Shown here one piece after another: positions 48,088 to 61,170 of a stretch of 64,000 bases of DNA (position 1 is its first letter; each line of letters begins with the position of its first letter). The notes under the pieces are model-generated. The model saw only the letters and a program-made list of their open reading frames with translations. It was not told the DNA's origin and did not search any database. The DNA comes from Holacanthus passer (taxonomy: Eukaryota; Chordata; Actinopteri; Pomacanthidae), in contig JAFREQ010000014.1 in NCBI GenBank assembly GCA_025331565.1, positions 10,521,001-10,585,000 of the forward strand, written 5' to 3'. Position numbers and translations under genes: made by a program.

Positions 48088-48455
48088 ACCCCAATTCCAA
48101 AAAAATGGGTGCTTATCCTTTTTGACACATACTCAATTGAACTGAATTTGACAGCAGCAACACGTTTCAAACAGGAGTTGGGACAGGAGCAATAAAAGAC
48201 TGTGAAAGTTGTGGACTGATCCAAAAACACCTGTTTGGATCCTTCCACAGGTAAACAGGTTCATTGGTAACAGGTGATAGTATCATGATTGGATATGAAA
48301 GGTTCATCCTGGAAGGACTCAGTCGTTCACAAGCAAGGATGGAGCGAGGTTCACCACTTTGTCAAACACATGACTGTATAAGGATATTAGCACATTAGTA
48401 CATTCTGTTTTTAATTATGTTTTACACAGCGTCCCAACTTTTTTGGAATCGGGGT
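48088..48455 (+). mobile_element. Complete 368-bp non-autonomous element with terminal inverted repeats
   Basis: The left end ACCCCAATTCCAAAAAAATG and the right end, which ends TTTTTTGGAATCGGGGT, form an inverted repeat of about 22 bases with a few mismatches. The interior matches the copy at 8681-8886. There is no transposase, so it would have to be moved in trans. I do not see a clear target-site duplication; the bases just outside are TTATA on the left and CGGAA on the right. The termini resemble those of a widespread fish DNA transposon, whose superfamily I cannot name with certainty. Confidence 0.8.
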
Positions 48456-48479
48456 CGGAAATGAACTATTGTTTGATTT

Positions 48480-48790
48480 TTTTAAAGACATTTGTGGTCC
48501 CTGATGGATGAAGCCAACTGCCTTTGGTGATCTCCTGACTTTTCCTTCAGCGCCACCAACTGGTTGATATTTTTATTTTTTACGCAAAATTTCTCGACAA
48601 CTACTGAATGGATTCCATTGACAGTTTGTGCAGATATCCAAGGTGCCCAGAGGATGAATTCTGACAACTTGGTGTAACCCTGATTTTTTATCTGACGCCA
48701 TCATCAGGTCAAATTTCTTATTTGTCTGGTACTTTGGTTTACAACCAAATACTTGTAATACTTCTCTTACCACCCACTCCATCATCTCAT
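48480..48790. repeat. High-copy teleost interspersed repeat
   Basis: Phrases such as CATTTGTGGTCCCTGATGGA, CTTTTCCTTCAGCGCCACCA, CTCGACAACTACTGAATGGA and GCGCCATCATCAGG-like bases with ACTTTGGTTTACAACCAAAT match, from memory, one of the most frequent perciform repeats. It begins 25 bases after the element at 48088-48455. Minus-strand frames here are not genes. Confidence 0.6.
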
Positions 48791-49924
48791 AGATCACTGC
48801 ATGTGTTCGGGTCTTCTTTTGCACAGCTCCCCATTCATTAAATTTTCCTCATTCTTCACGTTGCCAGCTTAAGGTTAGGGAAAGAGCTTGATTCTGGTAA
48901 CATGTAACAAAGTAAACACATCATTTCTCAATATGTAACAAGGATCCCAATATTTTCCAAACTTAGCCAAGCACTGTGAGTGCCAAAGCACAACCATAAA
49001 AATGTTAATCATGCTGTAGTTACTGCGAGCTGACACTGTAAATAAACAAATGACTAATGTTGTCAGTGAAAATTTTGCAGATATTTTCTGCATAACCATT
49101 ATGCGACTTGGCAGATACATTCATTAAAAACTTTCCTCATTATCTTGGCGTTACTTTTTCTGCCAAAACGTATTTGCTCATACTGTCTGAGTAACATCAA
49201 CAGTCAAGGCAGTTACAGTGCAATTATAATGTGCTTATGATATCCATGATGACTCATACTGTATTTTAATCAGCCATTCAAATATATGTGGCATGCTAGA
49301 ACAGCTTCTAATCAGTTTATTAGCCGATTGGTATTTAGCAAGTCGCGACCATAACAAAGTACTTGCTACTGTAGGATTAGCCTGTCAATGTGATCTGACA
49401 GAAGCATTCAAAGATCCTATTTTCTCCACAGAAGAGACGTGTCCTCATAGCCTCAGAAGTATCACTTTTATTCAGTTCTATTCCTCTGATAGAAATTACA
49501 GATTTGAGTAAAGAAACAGCTTACAAATCAAATTAAATATCAGATGAAAGGTGCTGAGTTTGTCATTTCACAGCTCTAATATCTAAAAGCATGTCTCGCT
49601 GAGCTTTGAGTGCTTCAATTTAGATAAGAAAATATTTTGGTGGTTTTGATAGCTTTTCCGGTCCGCTCAATTTAAAAGATTGCTGCTTCCAATGTCCACT
49701 TTTAATGAGTTTCTTGTCTAGTAATTGTAAAAATCTCAGTACTTTTTGTAAGAGAGAAAAACAATCTAAAGTATGAGCGTGCCCTTTCTCTATCTTTGAA
49801 ACTTTGCTCAGGGATGAGTGTGTGTGTGTGTGTAGGAACATGAACTTGCATACTAGTATAGCAGTGTTCAGGCCATCTTCTCCCTCACTGCCCTCACTAT
49901 GCGTGTAAATGTACACATATTTTT
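48791..49924. other. Non-coding DNA
   Basis: AT-rich DNA with a short GT run at 49820-49835. No gene is recognised. Confidence 0.45.
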
Positions 49925-50000
49925 TTTTAATTAATTAATTGTGAAAATAAGAGGAGATTAATCGATACTGAAAATAATCGTTAGTTGCAGCCGTAACCCT
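49925..50000 (-). repeat. Fragment of a common teleost repeat
   Basis: TTAATTAATTAATTG followed by GAGATTAATCGATACTG and AAAATAATCGTTAGTTGCAG is, on the reverse strand, the start of a fish repeat that I recall beginning 'ctgcaactaacgattatttt'. Only about 75 bases remain. Confidence 0.5.
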
Positions 50001-53000
50001 CCTTGGCAATAAACCTGTTTCTGACAAATCAGCAAAAAGAGTAAAAGAGTACTTGCATGCTCCAACAAGGGCATTTGGGCAGTAGGTAAAAGATGCTTGA
50101 CAGTATTTGCTGACAGAAATTGGCTCTAACAATGTCAGTTAAACTTCTCTATAGCTGTACCAGCAGCAGTTGCTACTAAGACTGTTCAACTGAAACCAAG
50201 TGCTGGTGACAGCAAAAAGCAATTCTGATTTTAAATATACGTTTGAATTTATGTGAAACTCTGCATTGATCTAACTGACTCTCTGACAAGTCTGCTATAA
50301 AGCTGAGGATCAGTTCAACATGAAACAACTGAGATTGAGACGTAATGCCTTCAAATTTAAAATGTCTTCCACTTGAACAGCAATTTGCAGAAGGTACCAA
50401 ATCAATGTAGCTAACACTGATAACAGTGGCAGAGTCTGGCAGTCAAGAATTAGCAGTGCTGTCTCCATGGGAACTGCTGAGTGGAGCTGGCAGTGTTTTC
50501 ACCTACCAAAGACCTGCCTTTGACATCGTGCCCTATGTAGTTAACCCTTGATCTTAGAAACACACACAGAGGCACATTCAGATGTATAATCACACACACA
50601 ACCCCCGCACACATGTGCCCACGTGCACATGCAGTCCATGCCCGTTCACACTGTGCAGGCTGAGCTGAGCTGGAGTTGACTGTGAGCCATCATTAAGCCT
50701 CTGACATGTAGCGTACAGCACTCTAGTATCCCCCAAGGCCCTGACTGAGGTTAACCAGGCTTTTCACACTCAGCCTTCCACTCACAGAGAGGGGGTAAGA
50801 GAAAACTCTAGCAGTGCAGGAACACATGCTTTGGTGAATATGACCAAATTCAATGAAAAAAAGTCCTTCTTCAGGAGATTTCCAGAGAAGAGGAAGTGAG
50901 GACTGTGTCATTAGCTTAAGTGCCATTGAGATGCACAAAGATATAAAACCAGATCCTACTCACTCTTTGCCTGCTCTGAAGTCTCACTGAGTATTTTCTC
51001 ACTTTTATACATTTAGAGGGTGTGGTGGAAAAATCAAGTGTGCACAGCAGGAGCTGTTTGGAAGGCTCAGTGTGTCTCTGTGCACATCTTCTTCTGTGAA
51101 AAGACTTTTATCCTGAGCTGCAGTCGCTGGGTGACGAGAGAAAGGTTACCTCCAGTCTTTTGTTCTAGCTGAGCTCATTGGCCAAAAGTGGCATGTAAAT
51201 TCGGAGTGGATTAGCATATATTTGCATGTGGTTTGGGACTTGCCCAGGGTTTTGGTGCAAACTTGGAGTGTAGAGGGTGAGGGATCCAACTTTGTGAAGT
51301 GGGAGACAGGTATGGCAGGTGACAAAAGCCAACAGTATCTATTTCTACACGGCTGTTGTCTCTCTGGTGTCAGGAATCCAGAGTGACATTTAAAATATCA
51401 AGCCTACTAAATATGATTACAATATGGCTAAGGTGAAAAAGTCAAGTATTTGTCAGATTTTAAGCATCCTCCAATGCTGCTGTTGTGACAATGAATCATT
51501 TTTTGCTTCAGCTGTCTACTAATTTATAACAACAGTTTATAACATGCAAAGGCGCAGTGCACTAAACAGATTGTGTTGTCACGATAATCTGATTTTCCTC
51601 TTGTCTTCCAGCTGTCGCAGTGCTCACGTGTTGTTGGAAAAAATGTGGTGAGTGCCACACTGGATTTCAATGTGTTACACTTCATCAACTGGAGAGTAAA
51701 CTTTGTCCAAAATTAGATTAAGATTAAAAGTTTCGGTCTTTGATGTGTTTTGACAGCCTCTTAGAAAATGTAAAAAAATGTCCGATAAAAAGGGTGTATG
51801 CACGGGTATTTGTGTGTTTCAATAAATACCCCAAGGTTGAATAGAAGCTCATACAGCCATACAGAAAACGACACTCGATCCTCGGCATGATACATCAAAT
51901 TGCACACCCCTGCAATAAGCAAAGCCTCTGAGCTCACTCTAAAAACCAGCCTGATCTCCCACCTTTTCTCTCAGTAAAAAGGTCTCTGAAACAGTTTAAT
52001 AGCATCACCCTCTCCCCTCCCTTTCTCTCGCTTACCATCTCTCACATATTTAGACATGCTGTCAGGAAAGGTTTTAGTCAAAGTCCATCTTCACGTCAAC
52101 ACTATTAGGTGTTAGAAGGCTGATGACCCATTAATAATATCTCACTACTGCAGTGAAAGCTGGGCTGGACTTTGTTGTATAATACTGTGGGCACTGAAGT
52201 GACGATTGTGAGCTACCAGTCACGCCCGCTGATGTTTTGTGCTAACCCACAGGGAATTCAGCTGGAGCTCAATTTAGCTAAAGAACTACAGTCAAGCAAC
52301 TCAAGTGCCTCCAACTCCCAGCGTCCCCCGAAGGCATTCCAAGGAGAATAGTGTATGAGCTGAGTTTCTCGAGGGAAGGGAAAGAAGACTTCTCTCCTTT
52401 ACTTTCTGTCCGTCTGTCTCATTCTCTCCCATTAGTAATCTGCATTCAGAGGAGGGTCAGCCACACAGAGCATACCCCAACCCCAGACAGCTGTGAACTG
52501 GCAGCGTGCAAAATCTATCACAGGCAACACATGTCCATGTTAAATTGCAATGACATGATTATTCTCATTTTTTCTTTTGACGGGTAAAGTGCAAGTCACA
52601 GTGCACAGGGTGCTACAGTATAACTGCAAGAGGAGACAAAGCAAAACTCCTGATGATATTTTGTCCTCATTCAGGTTTACAGTAAGAGAGGAGAGGAGAG
52701 GCACTATACACCCAAGATGGTGGAATAATTACTAAATAAATAAAAGATAGCTCTAAATGTATACACACTCTTTCAGGCTGTTTATTGCATATTAATCTAC
52801 CACATGCTATTACTGTAACTGTTATATTATTATAATCATCATAAACTCTGCTCCACATGCAGTGGAGAGACTGCGGTTAACAAACTCCATATACCACCCT
52901 ACTATGCTCCCCACAAAATACTCTAGCTGTGGGACCACACACACACAAACACACACGCACTGCTTTTATGCAGTGAGCATCCATCATAGATAGTTTTACC

Positions 53001-55137
53001 ACTATTGAGCAGTCCAGAAATCCGAGGAGAACAAGGGGGGGTAAAACCTGGAACTTCTCCCACTGAGAGAGCAAGTCTCTGGGGCCAAATGGTGGAAATG
53101 TGGGGTAAGAATGTGGGTCATGGAGGGCACATTAGTGCATCTGTGCCTGTTCAAATGTGTCTGCGTGGGCAGAGAAACTCCTGAGTATTAGCCGAGCACA
53201 GACACCTCTCAAATGCTGCAAACCAGAGAGAAGGTTAAAAGAAAAAAAGGAATTAAAAAATGTTAGCGCAATTAACGTCTGTCAGTCAACAGGCCTTCGT
53301 GTGGCAATAACACCCAACGTAAATGTCACAACCGAGCCACAAGGCTGAGCAAACACACACACACACACACAAAGTATAAAAGGGAGTAAATTCTCTCTGG
53401 GTGGGTAATAATCAGCTGACAACTTTATCACTGCACGACCTCTGAGGACGGGCTTAAAATTCTGGAGAAGAGCCAAGACACCGGAAATTCCCACAACGGC
53501 TTCTTATTAAAGGGCGTAACTCAAAAGCCTCATAAGAGCAGTGGACATCGGCATGGTGGTGGACAAATAGACACACACAGACATGCACATGCAAACCAAC
53601 ATAAAAGACACCACAGCAAATATGTATCGCAAGATGTATGAGATCATTAAAGGTAGGGGTTTAGAGGACAAGGTGTAAAAAGTAACAACATTTTGGTTCA
53701 GCATAATGGTGCTAAATCGAGCTGCATGACCCAAGTTCAACGAGCATGCAGCTTCCCGTCTCTGTTTGTCTCAAGTGAGTCATGATAGGAGGCCCAGCTA
53801 AATGCCCAAAATGGAAAATGTTAATGCGTTTTGAGAACTTCTTTTTTTCCCCAGAGCGCAACCACAGTATTTTCTTCAGACCCTGCTGTGTGCGTGTGTG
53901 TATGTGTAACTGTTTCCCAGTCATCAGCCTTGTTCCTGCAAGTCATCTGTCTGCCTTAGATAACTAACTCTTTATTGGGTCAGCCTTTAGCACTATGTTA
54001 TCAGCCACAATTCTGAAAGGATTTTAAAAGGTTTGTTTCACCGTTAAAAAGATTTATTTAGGCAAATGCATCAGGCTTCCTTCTGCCAAAAGAAAAACAA
54101 GAAAACATCTTAAAATTAAAAGAGCCACACTCTGGTCACCTCTGAAAAAATGTTTAGTCATTGAGACAAACAACATGAATGTCATCTTCTGTGGAAAGAA
54201 ATGCTGACAGTGTAAATTAGGAGTGAAACACCTCAACATGCAGTCAGTTACTAATATCTCCTTTTGTTATATTTCCAACTAATTAAACAATAAATAATCA
54301 AACATGGAAAAGGTTAATAGCTGCAGATATTAGAGAGAATGTTTATACTATTTCCTTTATCTGATCAATAACAGATGACGTCAAGACGTGATTCAGGAGC
54401 CGATTAACAAACCGTTCCGATGCATAAATCATCCCTTTGGATCTTCCTGTACCTGATCAGCCCTTCTCCTTCAGGCTTGGAGAAGTTCAAACAGCATGCC
54501 AACTCAGTCAGATCTCCATTCAATCAAACTGTCAAAACAAGTCCTCTTTTTGGTCCGCTGATGTTTTCTTTTAGGAAAGTGTCACTTTATTGTCCTTTAT
54601 TTGATCTGTTTGAAGCATGCTTGATTTCACTTGAGTAGACAGAGCAGATACTGTGCAGTAACTGACGACTCAACCATGGTACAATAACTGCACAGATTGT
54701 ATTGCTCTCTGTGTACATATGAGATTCAAATCTTGTCAATGTGGATTCAGACTTGACGTGGATTCCATAGGGACTGGCAAACAGGTAAATGATAAACTGA
54801 AGCTTCTGGCTCTGTGTACAGTCGTACTAAAACTCCCCCACTGTCAGGAACCGGGTCATGCACTGCTGAGTCACAGCCCTGGGACACATATGAAGTACAG
54901 CAGAAGCTAAAATATGTATGTGCATAGTCTGTGGCAGACAGACCACACTTGACAGGAAATATTCAAACAGCATCTGGCCCTGAGGCTGATGGCAAAGAAA
55001 GGTGACAAAACCGCACTCTTCGCCTGCTCTAAACATCAGTTATCTGTGGGAGAATCAACTTGATACTTTGAATGGTTTTGCCAGTTTCTTCTATCTGTCC
55101 ATTCTGAGACAAAGGCAGCACATACTGTACCCTTCCA
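50001..55137. other. Gene desert segment with a micro-exon candidate
   Basis: No exon is firmly supported. At 51612-51647 a 36-base stretch, open in all three frames, is flanked by a strong acceptor (TTTTCCTCTTGTCTTCCAG) and donor (GTGAGTGCC). It is described under findings. A short CA run lies at 53352-53371. All longer frames lack recognisable motifs. Confidence 0.35.
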
Positions 55138-55169
55138 CACACACACCACACACACACACACACACACAA
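55138..55169. repeat. (CA)n microsatellite
   Basis: CA array with one interruption (ACCACA) near its left end. Confidence 0.95.
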
Positions 55170-58100
55170 TGGATTAGAGAGTCTGTGATATCTCTAAAAA
55201 ATCTGATGAATTTCCACTACTCTGGTTGCAGCAATTGGTTTCACGACACTCAATTATTAAATTACATGGAAGCACTAATAGCATAAGCAGTGCTTTAAGA
55301 ACAGTCAAATTGAAAATTTCACATTACAGCAGATCTGTTATACATATCTGGCAAACATACAGCATAAGGCAGTCGTTTTCAAACCTTTTTGATTTTGTCT
55401 CTTTTCTCTTCTCAGATAGTTTCTTTTGAGTACTTTTCATAGGCCTAGAGAGGTAAAACTGCACAGTATTTCCAAAAAAAAAGTAAACATTTTCTGAAGC
55501 AGAATTTAGGTTTTTTCTCATTTTATACCTGTGTGATCAGCTTATGACCTTTAGATTCATCTACAGTAGCAACCCTTTGTGAGGGTCCCGACCAGCACTG
55601 GCATGAGAAACACGAAAGCTGGACCTATGACTAATAGACAGCAATGTAATCTGTATCAGTTGGTGTTAGATCTCGATATAATGGACATCCATCTACTCAG
55701 TCAGAGAGGCCTGTTCAATCCACTGATTGCTTTGTGTAGTGAAAAACCACAGAGGACGATGAGGCCTTTGCACAAGGGGAGTGACCCTCTGTAGAGCAAA
55801 CAGTCCACCCTCATATGCCTCCATACTCAAAGGTAACACACACACCTCTATACACTGTGTTCAATGGGCTCCCCATAAACCAGATGTAAATACTGGAGCT
55901 TCATGGGATTTCCTGAGGTAAAAATTATAATTTTATATAATATTTTCACCTTCACTTTCTTCTCTCTCTACAGTAAGTTTTTGATCATGTAAAATGGTCC
56001 ACTGTATTAAAGTACTGTACTGTATTAAAGCAACACTGATGTTTTGAAGATGTTTGAAATGCTTATATATATATATGTAAGTGTTTGTGGGCAATTAATA
56101 GACTGTGCGGAGGTAGGTTAAATGGAAGAAACAAACACAGAGAGAGAAACTGTGAAAAGAGTCTATATATTATGCATCAATTCCATAAAATGTCTTGGAG
56201 ATAATTGAGTGTTGCTTGTCTGTCTGAATGACTAACTGCGGCAGGCTTCATTAGCCACATCACCACTGACAGATGTGCATGAGTCTGTGCATCTAATTGA
56301 GAATCCATGCATATACGGCACACGGGTGGAACATTCAAGAGCGGATTTTGCATCTAAGCGTGTGTAAAAAACACACACTTAAATGCTGCTATAAAAACGC
56401 TGGCTCGTGCTTTAGTCACTTCTGAAATACATGTTCATCACAGTGGTACAGTTTCAATTAAAGAACTGGTTGCACATACAGCAATGTGGCTAGCGGAAGA
56501 AAAATGTCCTGTGCTTTCTTTGAGTTACTATGAACTAAAACTAAGAATTGTGAGTCAGTGGTGTGGATTTAAGGCGGAGTGCTCCTGTAAGATCTTGATA
56601 TTTAAAATGAAACACACTGTACCACATGCATGCTCATAATGAACAATGCACACACGTGGGAAGCAGGAAATTATATCGCGCTATTGAAGACACTTATAAT
56701 TAGAGTCTGACTGTAACGTGCGGGTTTGCGCATGTGTATACGTGTGTTTGTGTGTCTTTGTGAACCCTCCAAACAATTTCAGTACATGATGTTCTTTATG
56801 AACTCAGCTGCTCGCCATGTCACACCGTTTATACTCTCCTTATCAATCACAGAGAAGAAGAGCGTGATGAAAGGCTAAGAAAGATAAGATGGTGATGAAA
56901 AGAAGGGTGCAAAGAGGAGAAGATTATGACCCTTTTGCCTTTAATGCCTTTAATGCAGCTGTGTGATTACGTTTTTTACCCCAGGATACATGTACATGAA
57001 ACATAAACCCTTGTCTAATAATGACAATCTGGAAAAGGGGAGCTATAGTGTATAGTAGTGTGGGGTATGATGGATCTAAGCAGGATGTAAAGCCCTGATT
57101 GACACGAAATCAGAATGATGATCTGTTTGCGGGAGGAAGAACATTCTCATATATCAGTAGAAAAAAACAGCAAGAGATACTGTACATAATAATGATGTAC
57201 CAACAGTCACATGCTGTAATCACTCTCGGATAAATTGTGGGGCTGCAGTGCAGAGATTTGACCACCCACTGAAGCGAGAGAGGGGAGAAGAGACAAGAAT
57301 GACCTTTTTTATAACAAGAGAAATGGAAGACTTGGCAGACAGTGTGTATGTGCATGTGTGTGAGTGTTTGCATGTTGCTTTGTGAGTGAGGCCTCTTAGC
57401 ATCAGTTAGTCGCCTGGTGCTGACAGTGCTCTACAGCTGAGCCACGGCAGAGCGATCTGGGACCTGCTTTGACATTTTCAACTTGATTCATTAATTTACG
57501 GTTGTCAGCCCTGGTGACATGCACGCTCAAATGAGCTATACACCCAGGCTGCGCATCCACTTGCAATGCACGGTTTATGTTTTATGAACTCATTCATAAA
57601 GGCCGGAAGTGTATACATACTCATCTGGCCCATGATGGCAAGCTTCACCGTAAACTGCTGGCCATGAATACAAGCAGTCTCCCCCTCTTTTTATCCCTCC
57701 TCAAAGGAGATTACTTATGTTGAGACCCTGTTGTTGAGACGCTCAGACAATCTTTCATAATCTTAAATGAAAAAATAAATCCTTCTGCATATGAATGTGA
57801 TTGAGACAAGCGTGTGCTTCCTGTGTTGGTAATATTCCTGGGGCAGTCGCGTCAGTGCTAAATCCATATTTGTCCCAGGGGCTCCTCTTTCTAAGCCCTT
57901 GGAGTGAGGCTGGTGGGGTGGGGGGTTTCTTGAGGATGCTGCTCTGTTTACCATAGTGTTATAGCAATGTGTATACAGGCCAGATTCAGTGTCTGTGGTT
58001 AACAAAGGGGAGGCAGTTCATTGTCAAGCTGATGATGGGGTAAAGGTAAATTTTAGAACTCTTTCTTTTCAATCCAACCCTGTCTCCTAATAATTACGTT

Positions 58101-58289
58101 TAGCAAATATGTTTTGAGGGATAGGTAATCCAGATTACATTTGCTATGAACATAATGAAGAAATGTTGTCAGCTAACATATCTGGCAAGTCACAAAAAAA
58201 TGGACACTGAACATACACATAGGTAAAATGTTTGTTTTCAGATATTGCAATATACTCGGGATGAGGACTGCACTTAACTTTTTTAACGG
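55170..58289. other. Gene desert segment
   Basis: No gene is recognised. 56200-56420 and 57480-57680 have a complex, non-repetitive composition and could be conserved non-coding sequence. A purine-rich block lies at 56860-56930. Confidence 0.4.
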
Positions 58290-58860
58290 ACAAGTCTACA
58301 GCAATTTGAGACACATCATGTTTATTAATGTTTCAGTGAAACCATTATCTTTCCCTGACCTTTACCGAAGTGGTCAGTGGTCAAGTAGTCAGACATCAGG
58401 ATGTTGCAGCAAGCAGTCCATAAGGGTGAGTGCCACAAGCAACGTGTACATGGCTCTGAGATTCAAAGCGGTTACAATGCTAATAACAGCGTTCAGCTTT
58501 AGATAAGACAGTATGTGTGGGGGTCATCTGACAGGGCTTGTGTCAAAAAAGTCACGTACAGTTATTAACAAGAGCTACAGAGTTTCAGGACCATGGATAG
58601 AGCTTTTTTGTCCATGTTTGGAGTGGACACTGAGATTCTGTTTAAAACATGAATAACAGATTTTGTCAATCCTTTTTGATGTATACTCAGTAGAAAACAG
58701 TAAACATAAGCAACATAATTAATGTTTGACCTTGTTAGCTTTTGGATATTCAAGTAATTTTCAGTTACGCAAAATGTAAAATTTTCACAAATCACTCCAT
58801 GATTTGTATTTTCCACTTGAAATCAAATCAAAACGTTAATCATGAAAACTGTATTTACTG
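58290..58860. repeat. Copy A of a duplicated segment
   Basis: The core GTCAGACATCAGGATGTTGC, GCAGTCCATAAGGGTGAGTG and GTTACAATGCTAATAACAGC pairs with 60640-60760. GACAGGGCTTGTGTCAA and GTTTCAGGACCATGGATAGA pair with 60798 and 60926. CCACTTGAAATCAA near 58813 pairs with CTACTTGAAATCAA at about 61112. Spacing differs because copy B has extra sequence between these blocks. The left part, CATGTTTATTAATGTTTCAG to TTTACCGAAGTGG, recurs at 58950-59020 as a third, partial copy. It is non-coding in both strands. Confidence 0.7.
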
Positions 58861-58949
58861 ACTTTATCTATCTATTTATTTATTTATCTGTTTATCTGTA
58901 GATTAGATTACCACTTTAATGAAAATGTCTGCAGTGACTTGAGAAAAAA

Positions 58950-59060
58950 CATGTTTATTACCATTTAACCGAAACTATGACAGTTCCCTAACCCTTTACC
59001 AAAGTGCTTGTGCTGCCTAAACAGTAGACAGAACTCAGGATGCCAAATCTGGTCTCTGGT
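58950..59060. repeat. Partial third copy of the duplicated segment
   Basis: CATGTTTATTACCATTTAAC, GAAACTATGACAGTTCCCTA and CTTTACCAAAGTGC parallel 58318-58375. The match continues weakly as AGAACTCAGGATGCC to about 59045. The CCCTAACCCTTTACC phrase also occurs, from memory, in a fish repeat, so this may be one member of a wider family. Confidence 0.5.
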
Positions 59061-60297
59061 GTCAAAGACTGTTGTATTAGGCTGGAGATTCACTTTTAAC
59101 TACGCATTCACATGCACATGATGGCTACCTGTTTGCAGTGCTGGTTGTGCATGGTAGAGAATGACGGCAAGCCGCTCTGTTGAACTGGCTGGCTCACTGA
59201 GTGTGTTGTGCGGCAGACATTCGAAAATACTGGTGGTCTCAAGATCAATTTCTTGCATTGGCAGAATTAGAGAAACATACTGTCATGAAATGCTTGATTT
59301 AGGGGTCTTACATACCATCTACAACCTCCTGGAATATCGATGTTTATTGTTTGCAGTTTGCAAATCTGGAAGTTCTACATGGTCTGAGTTCTCTCATGTG
59401 CCCACTAAAGGAATCCTCCATCAATATGCCCAGTGCAAGTATGTGAACATTTACATTCAAGACAGCTGGCTGCCTACACAAATATCTGGTTATAAAGCAA
59501 GCATATCTCCGGCCTTAGACTGCATTAGTTTCAGCTAGGTGTACATAGTAACTGGTAAGTGTATAAATCTAATTTCTAGGAGACGGTTGTTTCAATCATA
59601 CATGATTGCAAAGAAATAAGTCACATTATCTAAACAAACACTGTGGTCTGTAGTTATTGATTGTGAAATAGTGCTATCACACAACACAGAGGAAAGCGTT
59701 CAAATATCTCCGGGTAGTCACGAGTATCTCCATCACTTAATGTTCACACAGTATTTCCTGAAGCTATCTCAATTTGTGTACATTATGTGCAGCGCAATAC
59801 ATTATGTACATACATCGTTCTGGTGTGATGACATGAGGACACATACATCCTCTCTGCCCACTGTGCCACACACATGCAGTCTTTCTGTGTGGTGCTCAAC
59901 AGAGTTTTGAATCCAAAAGTGATTGTGGAGACAAGAGTCATAAATCTCTGTCCCCTGGGTCCACATCAAAGAGAAATATATAACCACAGGCCATTATATT
60001 ATGTGTGTACCACTGTGTGTGTGTGTCTGTGTATTTGCGCTTGTACAGTATAAACAAGAAAATATTTTTGTGCATTTATGCATGTGTGTGCGCGTGCATG
60101 TGTCTGTGTGTAACTGCCTGGAAAGTATACAGCTCAGTTTTATCTCTATATGCTCTCACTTATCCAGACAGCTTCATAATAACAATGAAGGCAAGTTCTG
60201 ACTGACTGAGTAGGTCCCATCTCTATTCTAGCCTCAGGAGCTGCCCAGATTCTCCTGTGATTGTTGGAGAGACAGGTCATCATGATTACATAAATTA

Positions 60298-60298
<1 letters not shown>
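59061..60298. other. Non-coding DNA between duplicate copies
   Basis: A 125-codon plus-strand frame at 59161-59538 has a rather protein-like composition but no recognised motif and no clear splice context. I leave it uncalled. Irregular TG runs occupy 60001-60110. Confidence 0.35.

Positions 60299-60352
<54 letters not shown>
60299..60352. repeat. (GT)n microsatellite, 54 bp
   Basis: Pure GT array of 26-27 units, among the longest uninterrupted arrays in the window. Confidence 0.97.
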
Positions 60353-60355
<3 letters not shown>

Positions 60356-60629
60356 AGAGTGGACACCTTCAGGTGGAAAAAGTCAGTGAGAACTTGGAGA
60401 CAACATTGTTCATGCATGCATAAATATGCAGAAACAAACTCATCTTCTTGTCAGATAAAAGATGTTTACCATCGCTCTACAGACTAATGCATACCATTCA
60501 TTCCCTTTCACTTGGTTGGCTAATTGACTAAGAGGAGAGACATGATGTAGCCAAATGTCACCTCAGTGCTGCTTCCAATCCCATCAAATGAAGGAAGTAA
60601 TTAAGCAATGCTCTCTCCACCATTAGCCA

Positions 60630-61170
60630 ATTACCTCGCTGGTAGTCGGTCATCGGGATGTTACCGTCCAGCAGGATGCAGTCCATATGGGTGAGTGCTA
60701 TCAGCAACATGTATATGGCCCTGACATACAAAGTGGTTACAATGCTAATGACAGCTTTCAGCTTTATATAAGACAGTGTGTGGGTGAGGGTTGTCTGACA
60801 GGGCTTGTGTCAAGAAAGTCAATTACATGTACAAAGCTTCTTTAGTCACTTGCAGTAAATAACTAAGGAGGGATGCTATTGCAAAGCAGGGCCAGTTCAG
60901 CACCACAAAGATCCTTCATAAAGTTTCAGGACCATGGATAGAGCTCTTTGTACATGTAGTTTCTGCATTAGAGACGACAGAGTCCTGGGCAGATTTGGAA
61001 AGACTACCAGGAATCATGTGTATGGAAGTGAAAAGATGAGCCCTGTGTGAAAAAGGCAAATCTTTGATTCATTTTCAGTTATGTTAGCAAATCACCCAAC
61101 ATTTGTGTTTTCTACTTGAAATCAATTTATTATGTTGTAATTCATGACAACTGTATTCATTGTGTGCCAC
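60630..61170. repeat. Copy B of the duplicated segment
   Basis: This copy matches copy A at 58360-58860 in the same orientation, about 2.3 kb away. The shared blocks are the GCAGTCCATA...GGGTGAGTG core, GTTACAATGCTAATGACAGC, GACAGGGCTTGTGTCAA, AGTTTCAGGACCATGGATAG and CTACTTGAAATCAA. An extra block of roughly 100 bases (about 60820-60920) separates the middle blocks. A 50-codon minus-strand frame (60558-60710) crosses it but is broken in copy A. Confidence 0.7.

Noticed and set aside
59161..59538. Plus-strand frame of 125 codons between duplicated blocks.
   Set aside because: Composition is fairly normal, but there is no recognised domain, no acceptor or donor that fits, and no second exon.
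60558..60710. Minus-strand 50-codon frame with a protein-like stretch (MDCILLDGNIPMTDYQR) and an apparent donor after it.
   Set aside because: The duplicated copy near 58.4 kb has an indel and an early stop in the same frame, so coding is not conserved between copies. The block behaves as a repeat.
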